A stretch of DNA of 64,000 nt from Mytilus californianus (lineage: Eukaryota > Mollusca > Bivalvia > Mytilida > Mytilidae), in NCBI RefSeq assembly GCF_021869535.1, contig NW_026262679.1, positions 86,301,143 through 86,365,142 of the forward strand. Reading direction: 5' to 3'. This document shows positions 47,493-58,415 of this stretch, piece after piece (within the stretch, counting starts at the first letter, position 1; each line of letters begins with the position of its first letter). Position numbers and translations under genes: made by a program. Under the pieces are notes generated by a model. It was given only the letters and a program-made list of their open reading frames with translations. It did no database searches and was not told where the DNA came from.

Positions 47493-47680
47493 AAAAGTAA
47501 AATCACAAAAATACTGAACTCCGAGGAAAATTCAAAAAGGAAAGTCCCTAATCAAATGGCAAAATCAAAAGCTCAAACACATCGAACGAATGGATAACAA
47601 CTGTCATATTCCTGACTTGGAACAGGCATTTTCTTATGTAGAAAATGGAGGATTGAACCTGGTTTTATAGTTAGAAATTT
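47493..47680 (-). repeat. R2 retroelement 3' tail, inverted relative to 46675
   Basis: 'aaagtaaaatcacaaaaat', 'ggcaaaatcaaaagctc' and 'ggattgaacctggttttata'. With 46675-47010 it forms an inverted pair with a spacer of about 480 bases. Confidence 0.85.
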
Positions 47681-49779
47681 ACAAGAAATGTTATCAAAAC
47701 AAGTTGGTTCTACCTTTGATTTTTAGGAAGAAACAAGAGAATATAAAGATATTGTGGGTTCCAAAAATGCAGAACAAAATGACAACAAATTATTATATGC
47801 AGCAGATGTGGGTTTGTTTATACATGTGTATTTTATTATTGGTAATTCAAACAGTAATGATAATGTTAAACAGGTTTATTAAATATACAATCACAATGTG
47901 AAATCGGTAAGACAATGTGGGTTAGGGTAGGTTGCGTTGGAGTTCCTTTACTCTATTGCTGACAATATTACCAACAATTAAGTATCATGTAACATATGCA
48001 AAGAACAGATTTACAAACAAACTGATTCTGTTGAATCTCACTATAGGAAAAAAAACATCCATAGCAACCAGACATTAATTGCTGCAAAGTAGTTGGTTCA
48101 ATCGTTCTAGTACCAGGTGGAGGACAAGTTGAGATAACTTATTTTTCAGGGCCCTGTTTAATTTTTTTGAACAAATATTCCTCGAGGTAATAGCACAGAA
48201 ACGAGATTTTTGTTGTAAAAGGGCCATGGATTTCATTATTAACTGTGACAATCATCATGTATCCTGGCAAATTTCACTGATAATATTTCATTGATTGCTG
48301 CTGAACTGACAAGAGTTTACCACATTCATGTTTTTAAAAAATTAATGGTAAGTAACTCTGTCTGTTTTAGATTTCGTTTCCTGGAGACTATCTACTAATT
48401 TGTTTATGAATTAATTTTCAATAGGTTTTAGAAGTGGTATTTAAATCTTTCCTGTTTTTAAAATACAAATAATACCATTTTAGTGCACCAATTTACAATC
48501 TTTTCTTCTTGTCTTTGGTTGTCTGTGAGAGCATCCAAGCCAAAGATATGTTTCTTTTTAATTTGAGCAAACACGACATGTGAATTCGATGTCCTTTTGA
48601 TGGTGTTTTTTTTTTTGTGCTAACATACTTTTGCTTGGTGTGTTTTGTAGTAGGGGCTGTGCCTTCAGTGGCGACCTGGCCGTGGTGTATTTTCTCTTTA
48701 AAGAGGCAGGCGAGGTAACTACAGGTTGTTTGTTCATGTTCGTTTTCCTTGTTTTTATCTAGATTTACCCTGTGCACAGGCTCTTTGTCATATCCAGGGA
48801 GCTCTTATAGTAGTGTGTTTTTCCTTTTAACCAGATTGGGTTCAAAATGACCCACACTTTACCTATTATAATAAGGGCCTCCTTCTAAAAGTGAGAATAC
48901 TGGTCATGTATGCTTTAAATTCTTATATATTCATTGTATAGATGTCCATTCCATTCAAATATAGCACAACTTCCGCATTTTCGCTAGTTCCATACTTTGC
49001 ATAATAAAACCGAAAAAGCATGCTGTCTGATTAATCGATTATCATTTTGAAGCCGAACCCCATCACAAGTGTCACGCCTTTGCACACCATTGGATATTAT
49101 AACACCCTTTAAATCTAAAATACCAGGAAATGACTGGTGATGAGGGTTTAAAGGTTTCAATCCAGAAATGACGTTTAGAATGCAGGAAAAACTAAGCACA
49201 ACAAGATCCCGAATGATGAACAGGATTGTAGTGTCAAATTACTTAAGTAAACTTGCAACTGAAAATAAATTAACACCAGGAGTCAACTGTTATGCTGATG
49301 AGACTGGGAAATGGTATTAAGCATAGCCTTACTAATGTTGCAGCCGGGAAGGGGTAAAAGAACATAACAGGAAAAGGCCTGAATCTTACGAAAACTATGG
49401 TATTTTCCTGAAGTAATGTGGTCCATAACGTCCACAGTTGCTTGTCATCGATTCTCACGGTTCACACAAAACCATTGGGTTATTAGACAAGACTTTGAAA
49501 GAAAATTGAATGTTCATATCTTCCCTCCTCACACAATCTCCAGACATTAGATAAAAGTCTGTTCGGTCAAATTTCGCCTAACCAACCTGCAGCCAATGTA
49601 TAAGTGTTTCATTAGGAATTCCTCGGTGTTTTCTATGAAAATGCCATAATCTAATGCGTTTTGTGCTATCTGCTGCCTAGGTCAACATATTATTAATATT
49701 AACAGAAAGTTGACCACGGAAACCAGTACAGTGCTTGGATAATGGAGAATGCAAGACCGGTCTTAGCATTAAAATGCAT
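47681..49779. other. Unassigned DNA
   Basis: No repeat recognised. A 94-codon minus frame at 48493-48777 is Lys-rich and its neighbouring frames on the same strand also look partly coding ('DIEFTCRVCSN'). It may be a decayed gene, but nothing is firm enough to name. Confidence 0.35.
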
Positions 49780-49870
49780 TGTGCCCTTTATAATGCAAAT
49801 TTGCTCTCCTCCCGAATATGCATAAAATACTTGCCATTGGTCGTAAAGCAATCAACAATCAATCAATTGT
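49780..49870 (+). repeat. D/H-family 3' end fragment
   Basis: 'aaaatacttgccattggtcg' then 'caacaatcaatcaatt'. Confidence 0.5.
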
Positions 49871-49964
49871 TTGTAGTTTCAATATTTTATTCGCTTTCAT
49901 ACTAAAATTGTTAACTGCCAGATACTATTGTCAAATAATCATAGTATGTTTAAAAAAGAATGGC

Positions 49965-50065
49965 TTATAATGTGGTACGCTAGACGCTCTTTTCTTCTAC
50001 ATAAGACTCATCCAGTTGCGCTCAAACTAGTTGGGAAGTCAAATCAACTACGAAGTTGAAGAGCA
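49965..50065 (+). repeat. G-family fragment
   Basis: 'gtacgctagacgctctttt', 'cataagactcatccagttgc' and 'cgaagttgaagagcatt' match the second half of G at 50510-50610. Confidence 0.6.
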
Positions 50066-50099
50066 TTTTATAAACAGTAAATTTACAGAAAATGAACGT

Positions 50100-50385
50100 A
50101 TATGTCCAAAGTCAGGAGCCTGTTATTCGTCGGTTGTCGTATTTTGCTGTATATCATATAATTTTTTTGTTTTATTGTTTTGTACATAAATCATGCCGTT
50201 AGTTTTCTCGTTTCAATTGTTTTAAATTTGTCATTTAGAGTGCCTTTCATAGTTTGCTATGTGGTTGGGGTTTGCTCATTGTTGAAGGCCGTACGGTGAT
50301 CAATAGTTGATATATTTTGCGTCATTTAGTCTTTGGTGTAGATTTGTCAATCATACCACATCCTCTTATTTTCATATATCCATGA
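50100..50385 (+). repeat. R1 retroelement 3' tail
   Basis: 'aagtcaggagcctgttattc', 'ccgttagttttctcgtttc', 'gttgaaggccgtacggtg' and 'tcataccacatcctc' give the R1 tail in plus orientation. It sits between two G fragments. Confidence 0.85.
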
Positions 50386-50394
50386 CAGCTCATG

Positions 50395-50612
50395 TCAACA
50401 CAAAAGTGCCGACTCCTGGGCTGGTGATACCCTCGGGGACCAAATGTCCACCAGCAGTGGTATCAACCCACTGGTTTTTAAAACTCATCAAAGATACCAG
50501 GTTTAAAGTTTGGTTCGCCAGACGCGCGTTTCGTCTACAAAAGACTCATTAGAGGCGCTCGAATCATTACAGTCAAAAGGCAATATCAAATACGACGTTG
50601 AAGAGGATGTAA
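50395..50612 (+). repeat. G-family repeat, best copy
   Basis: 'ctgggctggtgataccctc', 'gcagtggtatcaacccactg', 'cgccagacgcgcgtttcg' and 'aatacgacgttgaagagg'. Used as the local reference for the family. Confidence 0.8.
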
Positions 50613-51554
50613 AGCACTCTACATTTATAGCAACAAAGGTACCTGAAACCTGTTGAATCTTCAGTTACATTAATATTCAGTAAGAACAAAATTTGATAAA
50701 AAAAATTCAGTATGAACAGAATGGGGTCAAATTGGAAAATGTGACAGTTTTTGCATTTTGCATAAGCCAATTACTGCATAGTAAATTTTCACTTAAACGA
50801 CTAGCTACAGTCATTGGCAAATTATTAGTATCAGAAGTATTAGATATACCACTCGGTGTGTTACATCGATGGGGGAAAATACTGTTGTAGTGTGGTCAAG
50901 GCACAGAAGGATGTGAATTGTCCTTTGGTTCGTAAATCTCAAAAATAGTATTTGCTTTATGTATTTTTGGAATTTTACCCTCACAAGTTCGTAATTTTAT
51001 TTCTTCAATTGAAATCCCCCCCGAATTTTTTTGCACAATTAATATCAACTTATTTTCGACATGCACTTGTTTTAAGAAATGCAGCACTAAATTATACTTT
51101 CTGAATACTTTATAGTTTTACTAAAGTTATGAGGGGTAATCGATAACAAGTGAAATGTTGTTGATGCAGATGCCTTTATGCAGACAATGAGATATAATAC
51201 AATTTAATAATAATTCTCTGTTGTAGATAAGCTGATGTATAGTAATGAAAAAACTTAGTTCCTTATGTATGATAATAGCCCATGCATTCTTGTTAATTAT
51301 ATAACATGTACATTTTATCTATTCCTAGGCCGGCTATCATTATTACTGGGCATGAAAAAAAGTTACCGTTATTACAGACACCCTCTGTGTTTCATTTTAC
51401 TCGGTCAATTACACCATCACTCCTAAATAAATCCATTCAATGAAAACATTCATGACTAAAAATTCCATATTTTCATGAAGGAAATTATGAACCAACAACC
51501 TATCTCCAGTGGGTATTAAATACTGAAAGAGTTTCATTATATATAGAAAAAACT
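50613..51554. other. Unassigned DNA
   Basis: No gene or repeat recognised. Confidence 0.4.
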
Positions 51555-51885
51555 TTCACATTCCTATGGGAACGAACTGTGCGACTCTTCTTGTTTTCAT
51601 ATGAGTCAGAGTTCCTTCAGACACCTGTCAAAAACAAGAAGATTATTTAATTTCACATTCAGATATATTGATGATGTTCTTTCCATCAACAATCCAATCG
51701 TTTCTGATTGGGTTCCATTGATATATCCTCCAGGTTTAGAAATTACAGAAACAACAGACACAGCTTCCTCCGCCTCCGTTTTAGATTTGTACCTCGAATT
51801 TGACATAAGCGGAAGATACCAAGACTTTGTTGATAAATATTCCGTATCAACTCCACAAATAATACATGATGGTCTTGAAGTATAG
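51555..51885 (+). pseudogene. R2 reverse-transcriptase C-terminal fragment
   Basis: A short frame encodes 'PMGTNCATLL' at 51565. After a small deletion near 51587 the next frame encodes 'FSYESEFLQ', and after a further shift 'RLFNFTFRYIDDVLSINNP'. This holds the RT catalytic box (Y-I-D-D), followed by 'YPPGLEITETTDTASSASVL' and an end 'PQIIHDGLEV' at 51885. The catalytic residues are present but the frame is broken and everything upstream is missing, so it is dead. The 94-codon frame at 51601-51885 is the longest intact piece. Confidence 0.8.
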
Positions 51886-51970
51886 ATTATAGGTACTGAC
51901 TTTGTTTATCATCTTAACTACGTGATATAGTGTTCTTTTTATTTGTCTTTGTATATTTTTAACCTTTACT
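51886..51970 (+). repeat. R2 3' region, first part
   Basis: Continues from the RT stop: 'acgtgatatagtgttcttt' and 'gtatatttttaaccttta'. It is cut by the 516 bp element at 51971 and resumes at 52487. Confidence 0.8.
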
Positions 51971-52486
51971 CACCGCGTAGCATCACCACCAGATATAGGT
52001 ACCCCCGAAGCAAAGAAACAGTGATAGCAAAAAAGTACCTATTCTAATCACCGTACAGTAAACAACAATTCGCCGAACAGTGTATCTGCTTTCTTTACAT
52101 AAATTTCTCTGTGTAAAAAATAGTTTATGTCGAAATACAGTGTTGTTTAAGCTTAAATGTAATATACCTTTGCTTCACGAAAACGTCATATGAATAGTTG
52201 AAGGATCAATGTGTTTTCATAAAGTTTTTGAACTCGTCACAAGCTTCGTTGAACAGCTAACACCCTTTTCGATTCTGACGATTTGAATTGAAAGACAGTC
52301 AGTTATGGATATCATAATCAGCCCTAAATAATAGCTACATTACTAGGAATCACTATCACAAAACTTTACTTGTCAGCAAAACGTAGAATATAATGAGAAT
52401 AAGAAGGATTTGACCTTATCTGACTTCACATTTGTTTTTTCCACCGCTTCGGAGGTAACGACATCCGGTGGTGATGCTACACATTG
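51971..52486. mobile_element. 516 bp TIR DNA transposon (non-autonomous)
   Basis: The ends pair over about 35 bases: 'gtagcatcaccacc' near 51977 and 'ggtggtgatgctac' ending at 52480, continuing inward to 'cccgaagc' / 'gcttcgg'. The element is flanked by TTACT on both sides (51966-51970 and 52487-52491). Comparison with uninterrupted R2 at 33990-34030 and 57010-57050 supports a clean insertion with a 5 bp duplication. No transposase frame. The superfamily is not certain. Confidence 0.7.
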
Positions 52487-53065
52487 TTACTGTTTAGTTC
52501 ATTTTCGGTAATATACTTTGGGGTTGACTCAGTATTTATACATCCCGCCATTGTTTTATTGTGCTTTGGTAATTTTTTGTATTCTTGTCTCTCAAGTCAT
52601 TTTTGCTTATGTGCTATGTCTATAGAGTATCTATGTGTTATTGTGCTTTGGTAATGTTTTGTATTCTTGTCTCTCAAGTCATTTTTGCTTGTGTGCTTTG
52701 TCTATAGAGTGTCTATATGTCATTTTGTTTGGTTTTTTTTGTTGACATAGTGATTAAGATTAAAACACAAAGTTCCCCAATTTTTTTACATTGTTATTAC
52801 CTATCAAGTCTGTTTGTTTTGCTCACACATTGTTGTCAATATAATCGATTTTTTTGCGACTGTCATACAAGTGAGAGGTTTAGCTAGCTATACTGTAAAA
52901 CCATGTTTAATCCACCATTTTCTAAATAAGGAAATGCCTGAACCAAGTCAGAAATAAGACATTTGTTTTCAATTCGTTTGATCTTATGATTTTGCCATTT
53001 TTTAAGGGGCTTTCCGTTTTAAATTTTCCTTGGAGTTCGGTTTTTGGTTATTTAACTTTTTTCAA
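52487..53065 (+). repeat. R2 3' region and tail, second part
   Basis: Runs 'ctcagtatttatacatccc', 'gtgattaagattaaaacac', 'gtttgttttgctcacacatt', 'gagaggtttagctagctat', 'ccaagtcagaaataagac' and 'ttggagttcggttttt'. Confidence 0.8.
52557..52719. repeat. 81 bp tandem duplication inside R2
   Basis: 'ttattgtgctttggtaatt' (52557) recurs at 52638. Both units contain 'tcttgtctctcaagtcattt' and 'ctatagagt'. The copy at 34010-34110 has a single unit, so this is a local duplication. Confidence 0.85.
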
Positions 53066-53111
53066 AAGAAAACGCTCTACAGTCTGGGTAATTCAAATGA
53101 ATTATATATGT

Positions 53112-53914
53112 AAGACTCAGATCGACGTCCAATCTAACGTCATAGTATAATAAGATTCCAAATCGACGGCCAATTATATGTACCTCAGAGGCCTCTTATC
53201 GACGTCTCTTTTTCTTTTTTTCTTGATTTCTCTGATCGACATCCTTTTAACGAAATTGTCGTTATGACGTCATAACTTTATTAAAAGATTTTATTGATGG
53301 TTTCAACAATGGAACAAGACACAGTTCCCAATGATGTTTTGGAGAAAAAAGACATTTCTGGCTGAAATGCTGATTTTAAAGGAAATAACCAATAAACCTT
53401 ATCGCTATTTGTCCGCCCTTACTGGATATCACAAACTTTCCCGTAAAATTTTGTCGTCATGATAGCAAAGGTCTGACGCCACAAAAGAAAAGTGATTGTT
53501 GTATGACGTCAATAGCTCAAGTGTCGCAGAATCCCGAGAAGAGATAAGGTCATCCTTTTATTTTGATTTAGTTGATTATTTGGGAAGGGATGTTACCTAC
53601 TTTTATATACGTAATCATACGTCAATAAAGTCATTATTAATTTGTAATACATAAATATATGAGAAAACAATTAGTTTCTGTAAGCAGTTTACACAATGAA
53701 ACAAAACAATCACTACAGATAATGTAAATCAAACTAAGAATAAATTATTAAATGATATTTGACACGGAGAAGACTGGTCGATCTAACGTCGTTTTCGATA
53801 TACATCACGTCACATTGAACGTCGATTAGAGGGTAAGAGTATATTGGAAACCTAATTTGAGAATGTTACGTCACATTGGACGTCGATTTGAGGAACGAAC
53901 GCTCATCTGAGTCT
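53112..53914. mobile_element. About 800 bp TIR element rich in CGACGTC motifs
   Basis: Ends are 'agactcagatcgacgtcc' at 53113 and, at the right, 'cgctcatctgagtct' (53914). The motif 'atcgacgtc' or its complement recurs in both subterminal regions ('tcgacgtccaatctaacgtc' left, 'ttggacgtcgatttgagg' right). 'tgacgtcat' sites occur internally. No transposase frame. The target duplication is unclear. Confidence 0.6.
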
Positions 53915-53944
53915 AAGTGGACGACAATTTGATTTTCTGAGGGG

Positions 53945-54115
53945 TGGCCTGACAAATTTGATGCGGTCAGAATATTTATTTTCCAACATAAAGGCGGCCA
54001 GATTATTTATTTTCACTCCGACCAGGGCCAGAATATTTATTTTCTGCTCATCCACAAATTGCCACAACAACTGCCCCTCCTTAGTCCCTCCTCAAAATCA
54101 AATTTTCACCCCTAA
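53945..54115. repeat. Repeat with 'ccagaatatttattttc' units, copy 1
   Basis: 'cagaatatttattttcc', 'ccagattatttattttcac' and 'gccagaatatttattttc' appear in series, followed by 'ctcctcaaaatcaaatttt'. A second block is at 55612-55745. Confidence 0.7.
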
Positions 54116-54364
54116 AGTAATTTAACTTGTGACACAGATCACCTATTTGTAGGATATACATACAACTTCAAACAAAAGAGCAGTCAAAATGAAGTCTAGA
54201 ATATAATTTATATTCTATTTATATGAAAATATAATAGCCTACAATCAAGGGTGGATCCAGGGTCCACGGAAAGAGTTGTCCAAAATGGTAAAACTTCTGA
54301 CGAGCGTAGGAAAATAACCACTGACAATACTTCTGTAAACAAATTCGATTTAAAAACATTTATG

Positions 54365-55230
54365 TGTCCGACAATATAAAAATAAGGAAATCTGGTTTGA
54401 TTGGCAATAAAACAACACTGAGAAAAAACCCATACCATATAATCGGCTATAAAAGGCTTCAACATGAAAAATATGAAACAATTCAATTGAGAAAACTAAA
54501 GACCAAATTTATAACAAAACAATTTACTAAAAGCAAATATGACAGACATGAACCGACGAGAACAAATGAACAACAGGCTCCGGACAAGCACATATAGAAT
54601 TTGGCGAGCTTGAGCATGTTTTAGGCGCCCAACCCTAGCTCCCTCTAACCTGGGACAGTGTTGTAACAGCACAACATATAAACAAACTATAAAATCAGTT
54701 GAAAAGGCTTAACTCATCAGATCGATACAAAGCAGAAAAACAAGTAACAAAAACGCAGACCGGACGTGGCAGGGTATTTATACATCCCCACAGCAATCAC
54801 GACACTAAGTACAGATCTGAGAGTACTCACAGTTACTGGCAGCTACATGTAACTAAAAGTCAATAACAACTAATAAAAAAATCATGTAACTAAGACTAAA
54901 ATATCAATCAGAACACATTCAACATCCAATGGATTTAGTGTAAAGACGTCATTAACAGTCAGAGAAAACATGACCTTTTGCAATGCCAAATTACAGGTAT
55001 CAACAGATTGTAGAACCGTGAATGTGCATATGTATATAACAAAGACATTTATTAGTTTGGTTTTAATTTACTGATAACAAAATCTATATTTATACCAATA
55101 AAACAATATTCAGAGATATAATTACAGTCTTGAATTGGTAGCCTTTTAAAATAAGTTTATTTAAAAGATTGATGATTTTACCTAAATCGTATATAAATTT
55201 CCGGGCCCGTTAAACAACATCAAGGTAAAA
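54365..55230 (-). mobile_element. R1 retroelement 3' region
   Basis: Parallel in order to 13213-14090: 'ctggtttgattggcaataaa', 'ggcttaactcatcagatcg', 'gaccggacgtggcagggt', 'caacatccaatggattt', 'gagaaaacatgacctttt' and 'atttccgggcccg'. Frames in it are antisense to the element. Confidence 0.8.
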
Positions 55231-55261
55231 ATTAGGTACAGCCAAACTTGCATGCAAATTA

Positions 55262-55445
55262 AATCTTTGGTTCTATGGAAGAATTTAGTAAAACAGAGAG
55301 GACAGATACCAAAGGGACACGCAAACTCATAAGTCGAAAATAAACCGACAACGCCATGTCTTAAAAAGAGAAAGACAAACAGACAAACAACAGTACACAA
55401 AACACAACATAGAAAACTAAAAATGATCAACACGAACCCCACCAA
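55262..55445 (-). repeat. E-family repeat
   Basis: 'agataccaaagggacacgc', 'accgacaacgccatgtc', 'aacacaacatagaaaac' and 'cacgaaccccaccaaaaaac'. Confidence 0.75.
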
Positions 55446-55611
55446 AAAACTGGATGTAAAGGTTTAAGTAATTTGTGGAAACCAAATCCTCGACTTTATA
55501 ATGCATCAGTAATACATAGATTACTCGATTAGAAATCCAAAACGTCACTTCAGACACAGGCATAACTATTTTTGATTATCTGTAACTATTGAAAATTTTG
55601 AACATATTGAA

Positions 55612-55745
55612 TATTTGGGGCCCGAATATTTATTTTTATGTGTGATAAGGCAAGATTATTTATTTTCACCTAAATGGAGGCCAGAATATTTATTTCCAAA
55701 ACTTGCTAGCACCCCCCTCCCCCCCTCAAAATCAAATGGTTGTCC
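55612..55745. repeat. Repeat with 'ccagaatatttattt' units, copy 2
   Basis: 'cccgaatatttattttta', 'caagattatttattttcacc' and 'gccagaatatttatttcc' followed by 'cctcaaaatcaaatgg' parallel 53945-54115. Together they bracket the R1/E block. Confidence 0.65.
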
Positions 55746-56339
55746 CCTAACATATATATTATACTTTTTATCTGAAAAACTACTTTGAAGGTACAAATAC
55801 TTTGCATACTATTAAAATAATCTTGTAAATGTGTTCATTAAACAAAAAGAAAATTTTAACAATCAAAATATTTTTTATTTTGTTGATAATTTGTTATGCA
55901 ACAAAGAACTCGTAAATATTAATAGTTAATTAAAAACTGAAATTAAAATTTATTTCTTACGTGTATGTATTTCATAATGAGACACATTACAATAAGCATT
56001 TGAAGTCGTCTGTCATATTGTTGATAAAGATTGTTTATGGGGTTTTTTTCCAAATAGAAGCGGCAATGGCAGAGAGGTAACACTCACACTTTAAAAGATG
56101 TTTTAATGTTCATACTCATAGTGGAAAAAAGTACTGTTTACTCAAAAAAAAAATTTCTTCATTGTACCTCATTTAACATTTTAATAACGTTTGAACTTCA
56201 ATAGTTTGGTGCATGCAATCAAAATAACTTTCATGTAAAATTGTACAAGAATTTCTATAAAAAAACAATAACGGCAATTGTCTCATATTATTAAGCTACA
56301 ACAATATTTATTCGACCTCCAAGGTAACCATAGTGAATA
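55746..56339. other. Unassigned DNA
   Basis: Nothing recognised. Confidence 0.4.
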
Positions 56340-56546
56340 GTATTGTTTATTAGGATCAACATTGGTCGTCCAAGCTGAAGTAGGGGAAATTGAGTCTCCA
56401 ACTGAAAAAGAAGTTTATAGGATAGGAATCAGAAATTTTGCAACAACAACGACGACAGGACCCTCACCGAGTCATGTTGACATGCAGAATACTTGAGATC
56501 TCGGATTTAAGGACCATTCCGACCGGACGTTGCTGTGTATTTATAC
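56340..56546 (-). repeat. D/H-family repeat
   Basis: 'aggaatcagaaattttgc', 'gatctcggatttaaggacc' and 'ccgaccggacgttgctgtg' correspond to D/H at 32440-32580. Confidence 0.6.
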
Positions 56547-57115
56547 ATAAAAAGTAAATAACAAAAATACCGAACTCCAAGGAAAATTCAAAACGGAAAG
56601 TCACTTATCAAATGGCAAAATCAAAAGCTGAAACACATCAAACGAATGAAAAATAACTGTCATATTCCTGACTTGGTACAGGCCTTTCCTTATGTAGAAA
56701 ATGATAGATAAATCCTGTTTTTATATCTGGCTAAACCTTTCACTTGTATGACAGTCGCATAGAATTCCATTATATTGACAACAATGTGTGAGCAAAACAA
56801 ACAGATATGATAGGTAAAAAATGTCGAAAATTGGGGTACTGCAGTATTATAATCTTAATCACTATAAAAACAAATAATCTATTTCAACAAAGAAAACCAA
56901 ATTAGTATAAAGACACATTATAGACAAAACACATAAGCGAAAATGAAAGACAAGGATACAAAATTGACCATAGCACAATGTCGGGATGTACAAGTACCGA
57001 GCCACGGCAAAAGTGTTTACCAAAAATGGACTTAACAGTAAAGGTTAAAAATATACAAGGACAAATAAAAAGACCACTATAACACGTAATTAAGATGATT
57101 AACAACGTCAGTACT
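56547..57115 (-). mobile_element. R2 retroelement 3' region, uninterrupted
   Basis: Runs from 'aaaagtaaataacaaaaat' through 'tattgacaacaatgtgtg', 'attggggtactgcag', 'atcttaatcactataaaaac', 'accgagccacggcaaaagtg', 'ttaacagtaaaggttaaaa' and 'taattaagatgattaacaac'. It lacks both nested insertions seen in other copies. Confidence 0.8.
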
Positions 57116-57434
57116 TAGAATCTGTACATCCCACACAGCCAAATGGACGTTTGTTCTCTGCATGGCTATACCGTTTGATGGGATTTCTTTTTGCCGACTT
57201 AACCATTGACTTATCATATTGTGAACACACATGGAGATTGATGTTTTCGATGTAGTAAGCTTTTCACTGAAAACATCCTTTTCTGACAGACAGTTCGTCA
57301 ATTGATTTGTTATAACCTTAGCAAATTAAGTGTAACTTTTAATTTTTATTGGAAGTTCATTTCTTTGAAATTGCATCATGTTAGTTAAAGTTCAATTTAT
57401 TTTCAAAATTAAATTTTGAAAATTAAAAGTTATG

Positions 57435-57545
57435 CAGCCGGTTGTACGAACGTGTCATTAGTCTAATGAGTCATTAAGTCTTCATTAGCCTAATGCATCA
57501 TAAAGGCTTAATGAAGACTTAATGTCACGTTCGTACAACCGGCTG
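57435..57545. mobile_element. 111 bp foldback MITE
   Basis: Perfect 20-base ends 'cagccggttgtacgaacgtg' and 'cacgttcgtacaaccggctg', with an inner inverted pair around 'attaagtcttcatta'. No coding capacity. Confidence 0.85.
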
Positions 57546-58129
57546 ATGGTCTCTAAATTGGTATGAAGGATGTATGTGTGTGTTTGAAAACTCAGATGTG
57601 CATTTCAACAATTAATGCATCAACATTTAAATAGTTAAATTTTGACATCGTATAAGTTCGATGACAATTTGAACGTCCACGAACGATTAATGTTAGATTT
57701 CCAGATTGTTAAGCAAATAATTTAAACTATAAACGCTGCTATGTGTACTAATGCATCTGAAGAAAAATTTGCTGTACTATAAAATTTTCAAAGTAAACGT
57801 AAATGAAGGTTTTAAAACCACATGAAGAAAAATATTAAAAGTGGGTAAGTGCACTTAAAAATAGTCGTTAATTCAAGTGGACGAATTAGCAAATATAAAG
57901 GATGCAGAAACGTGTTGATATATTTACACATGTTTGGTCGTCTGTAAAGCTGATAACGAACAACAGTATTTAAGTGTAGAGAAAGTAGACACATGCTTTT
58001 GATTAATTGTACGTTAAGCCCAACCTATATATATAGCTACGAAGGTAACAATATAGCTTTGAGAATTATATCTATATCTATAGAACATATCTATCAGCGT
58101 GGAGATTGAATTTAAAGTGGATATTATTA

Positions 58130-58415
58130 ATCAAGCTCCTTCATTAGTGTGTTGGCCATTATGGAATATCTGTGTCACAAAAATTGTTCTTTATATGAGC
58201 AACACGTCGGGTGTCACATGTAGGATATGCTTACCCTTTGGAGCACATGATATCAACCTCTGCTTTTGGAGGAGTGCTCAGGTTTTAGTCTTTTATGTAG
58301 TGTTTCGTAGGCCGTTGTATGTCTGTTGCCATGATTTTGTCTCTCTCTCTTCGACTTGTGTGAGTTTTGATTCACCCACTGGTATTTTCCGCCTCTTATG
58401 TATTTTTCACTTGAA
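58130..58415 (+). repeat. E-family repeat, diverged
   Basis: 'gtgtcacatgtaggatatgc', 'ttaccctttggagcacatg', 'gtgtttcgtaggccgttg' and 'tgattttgtctctctc' follow the E order in plus orientation. The 107-codon frame over it (58099-58422) is an artefact. Confidence 0.6.
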
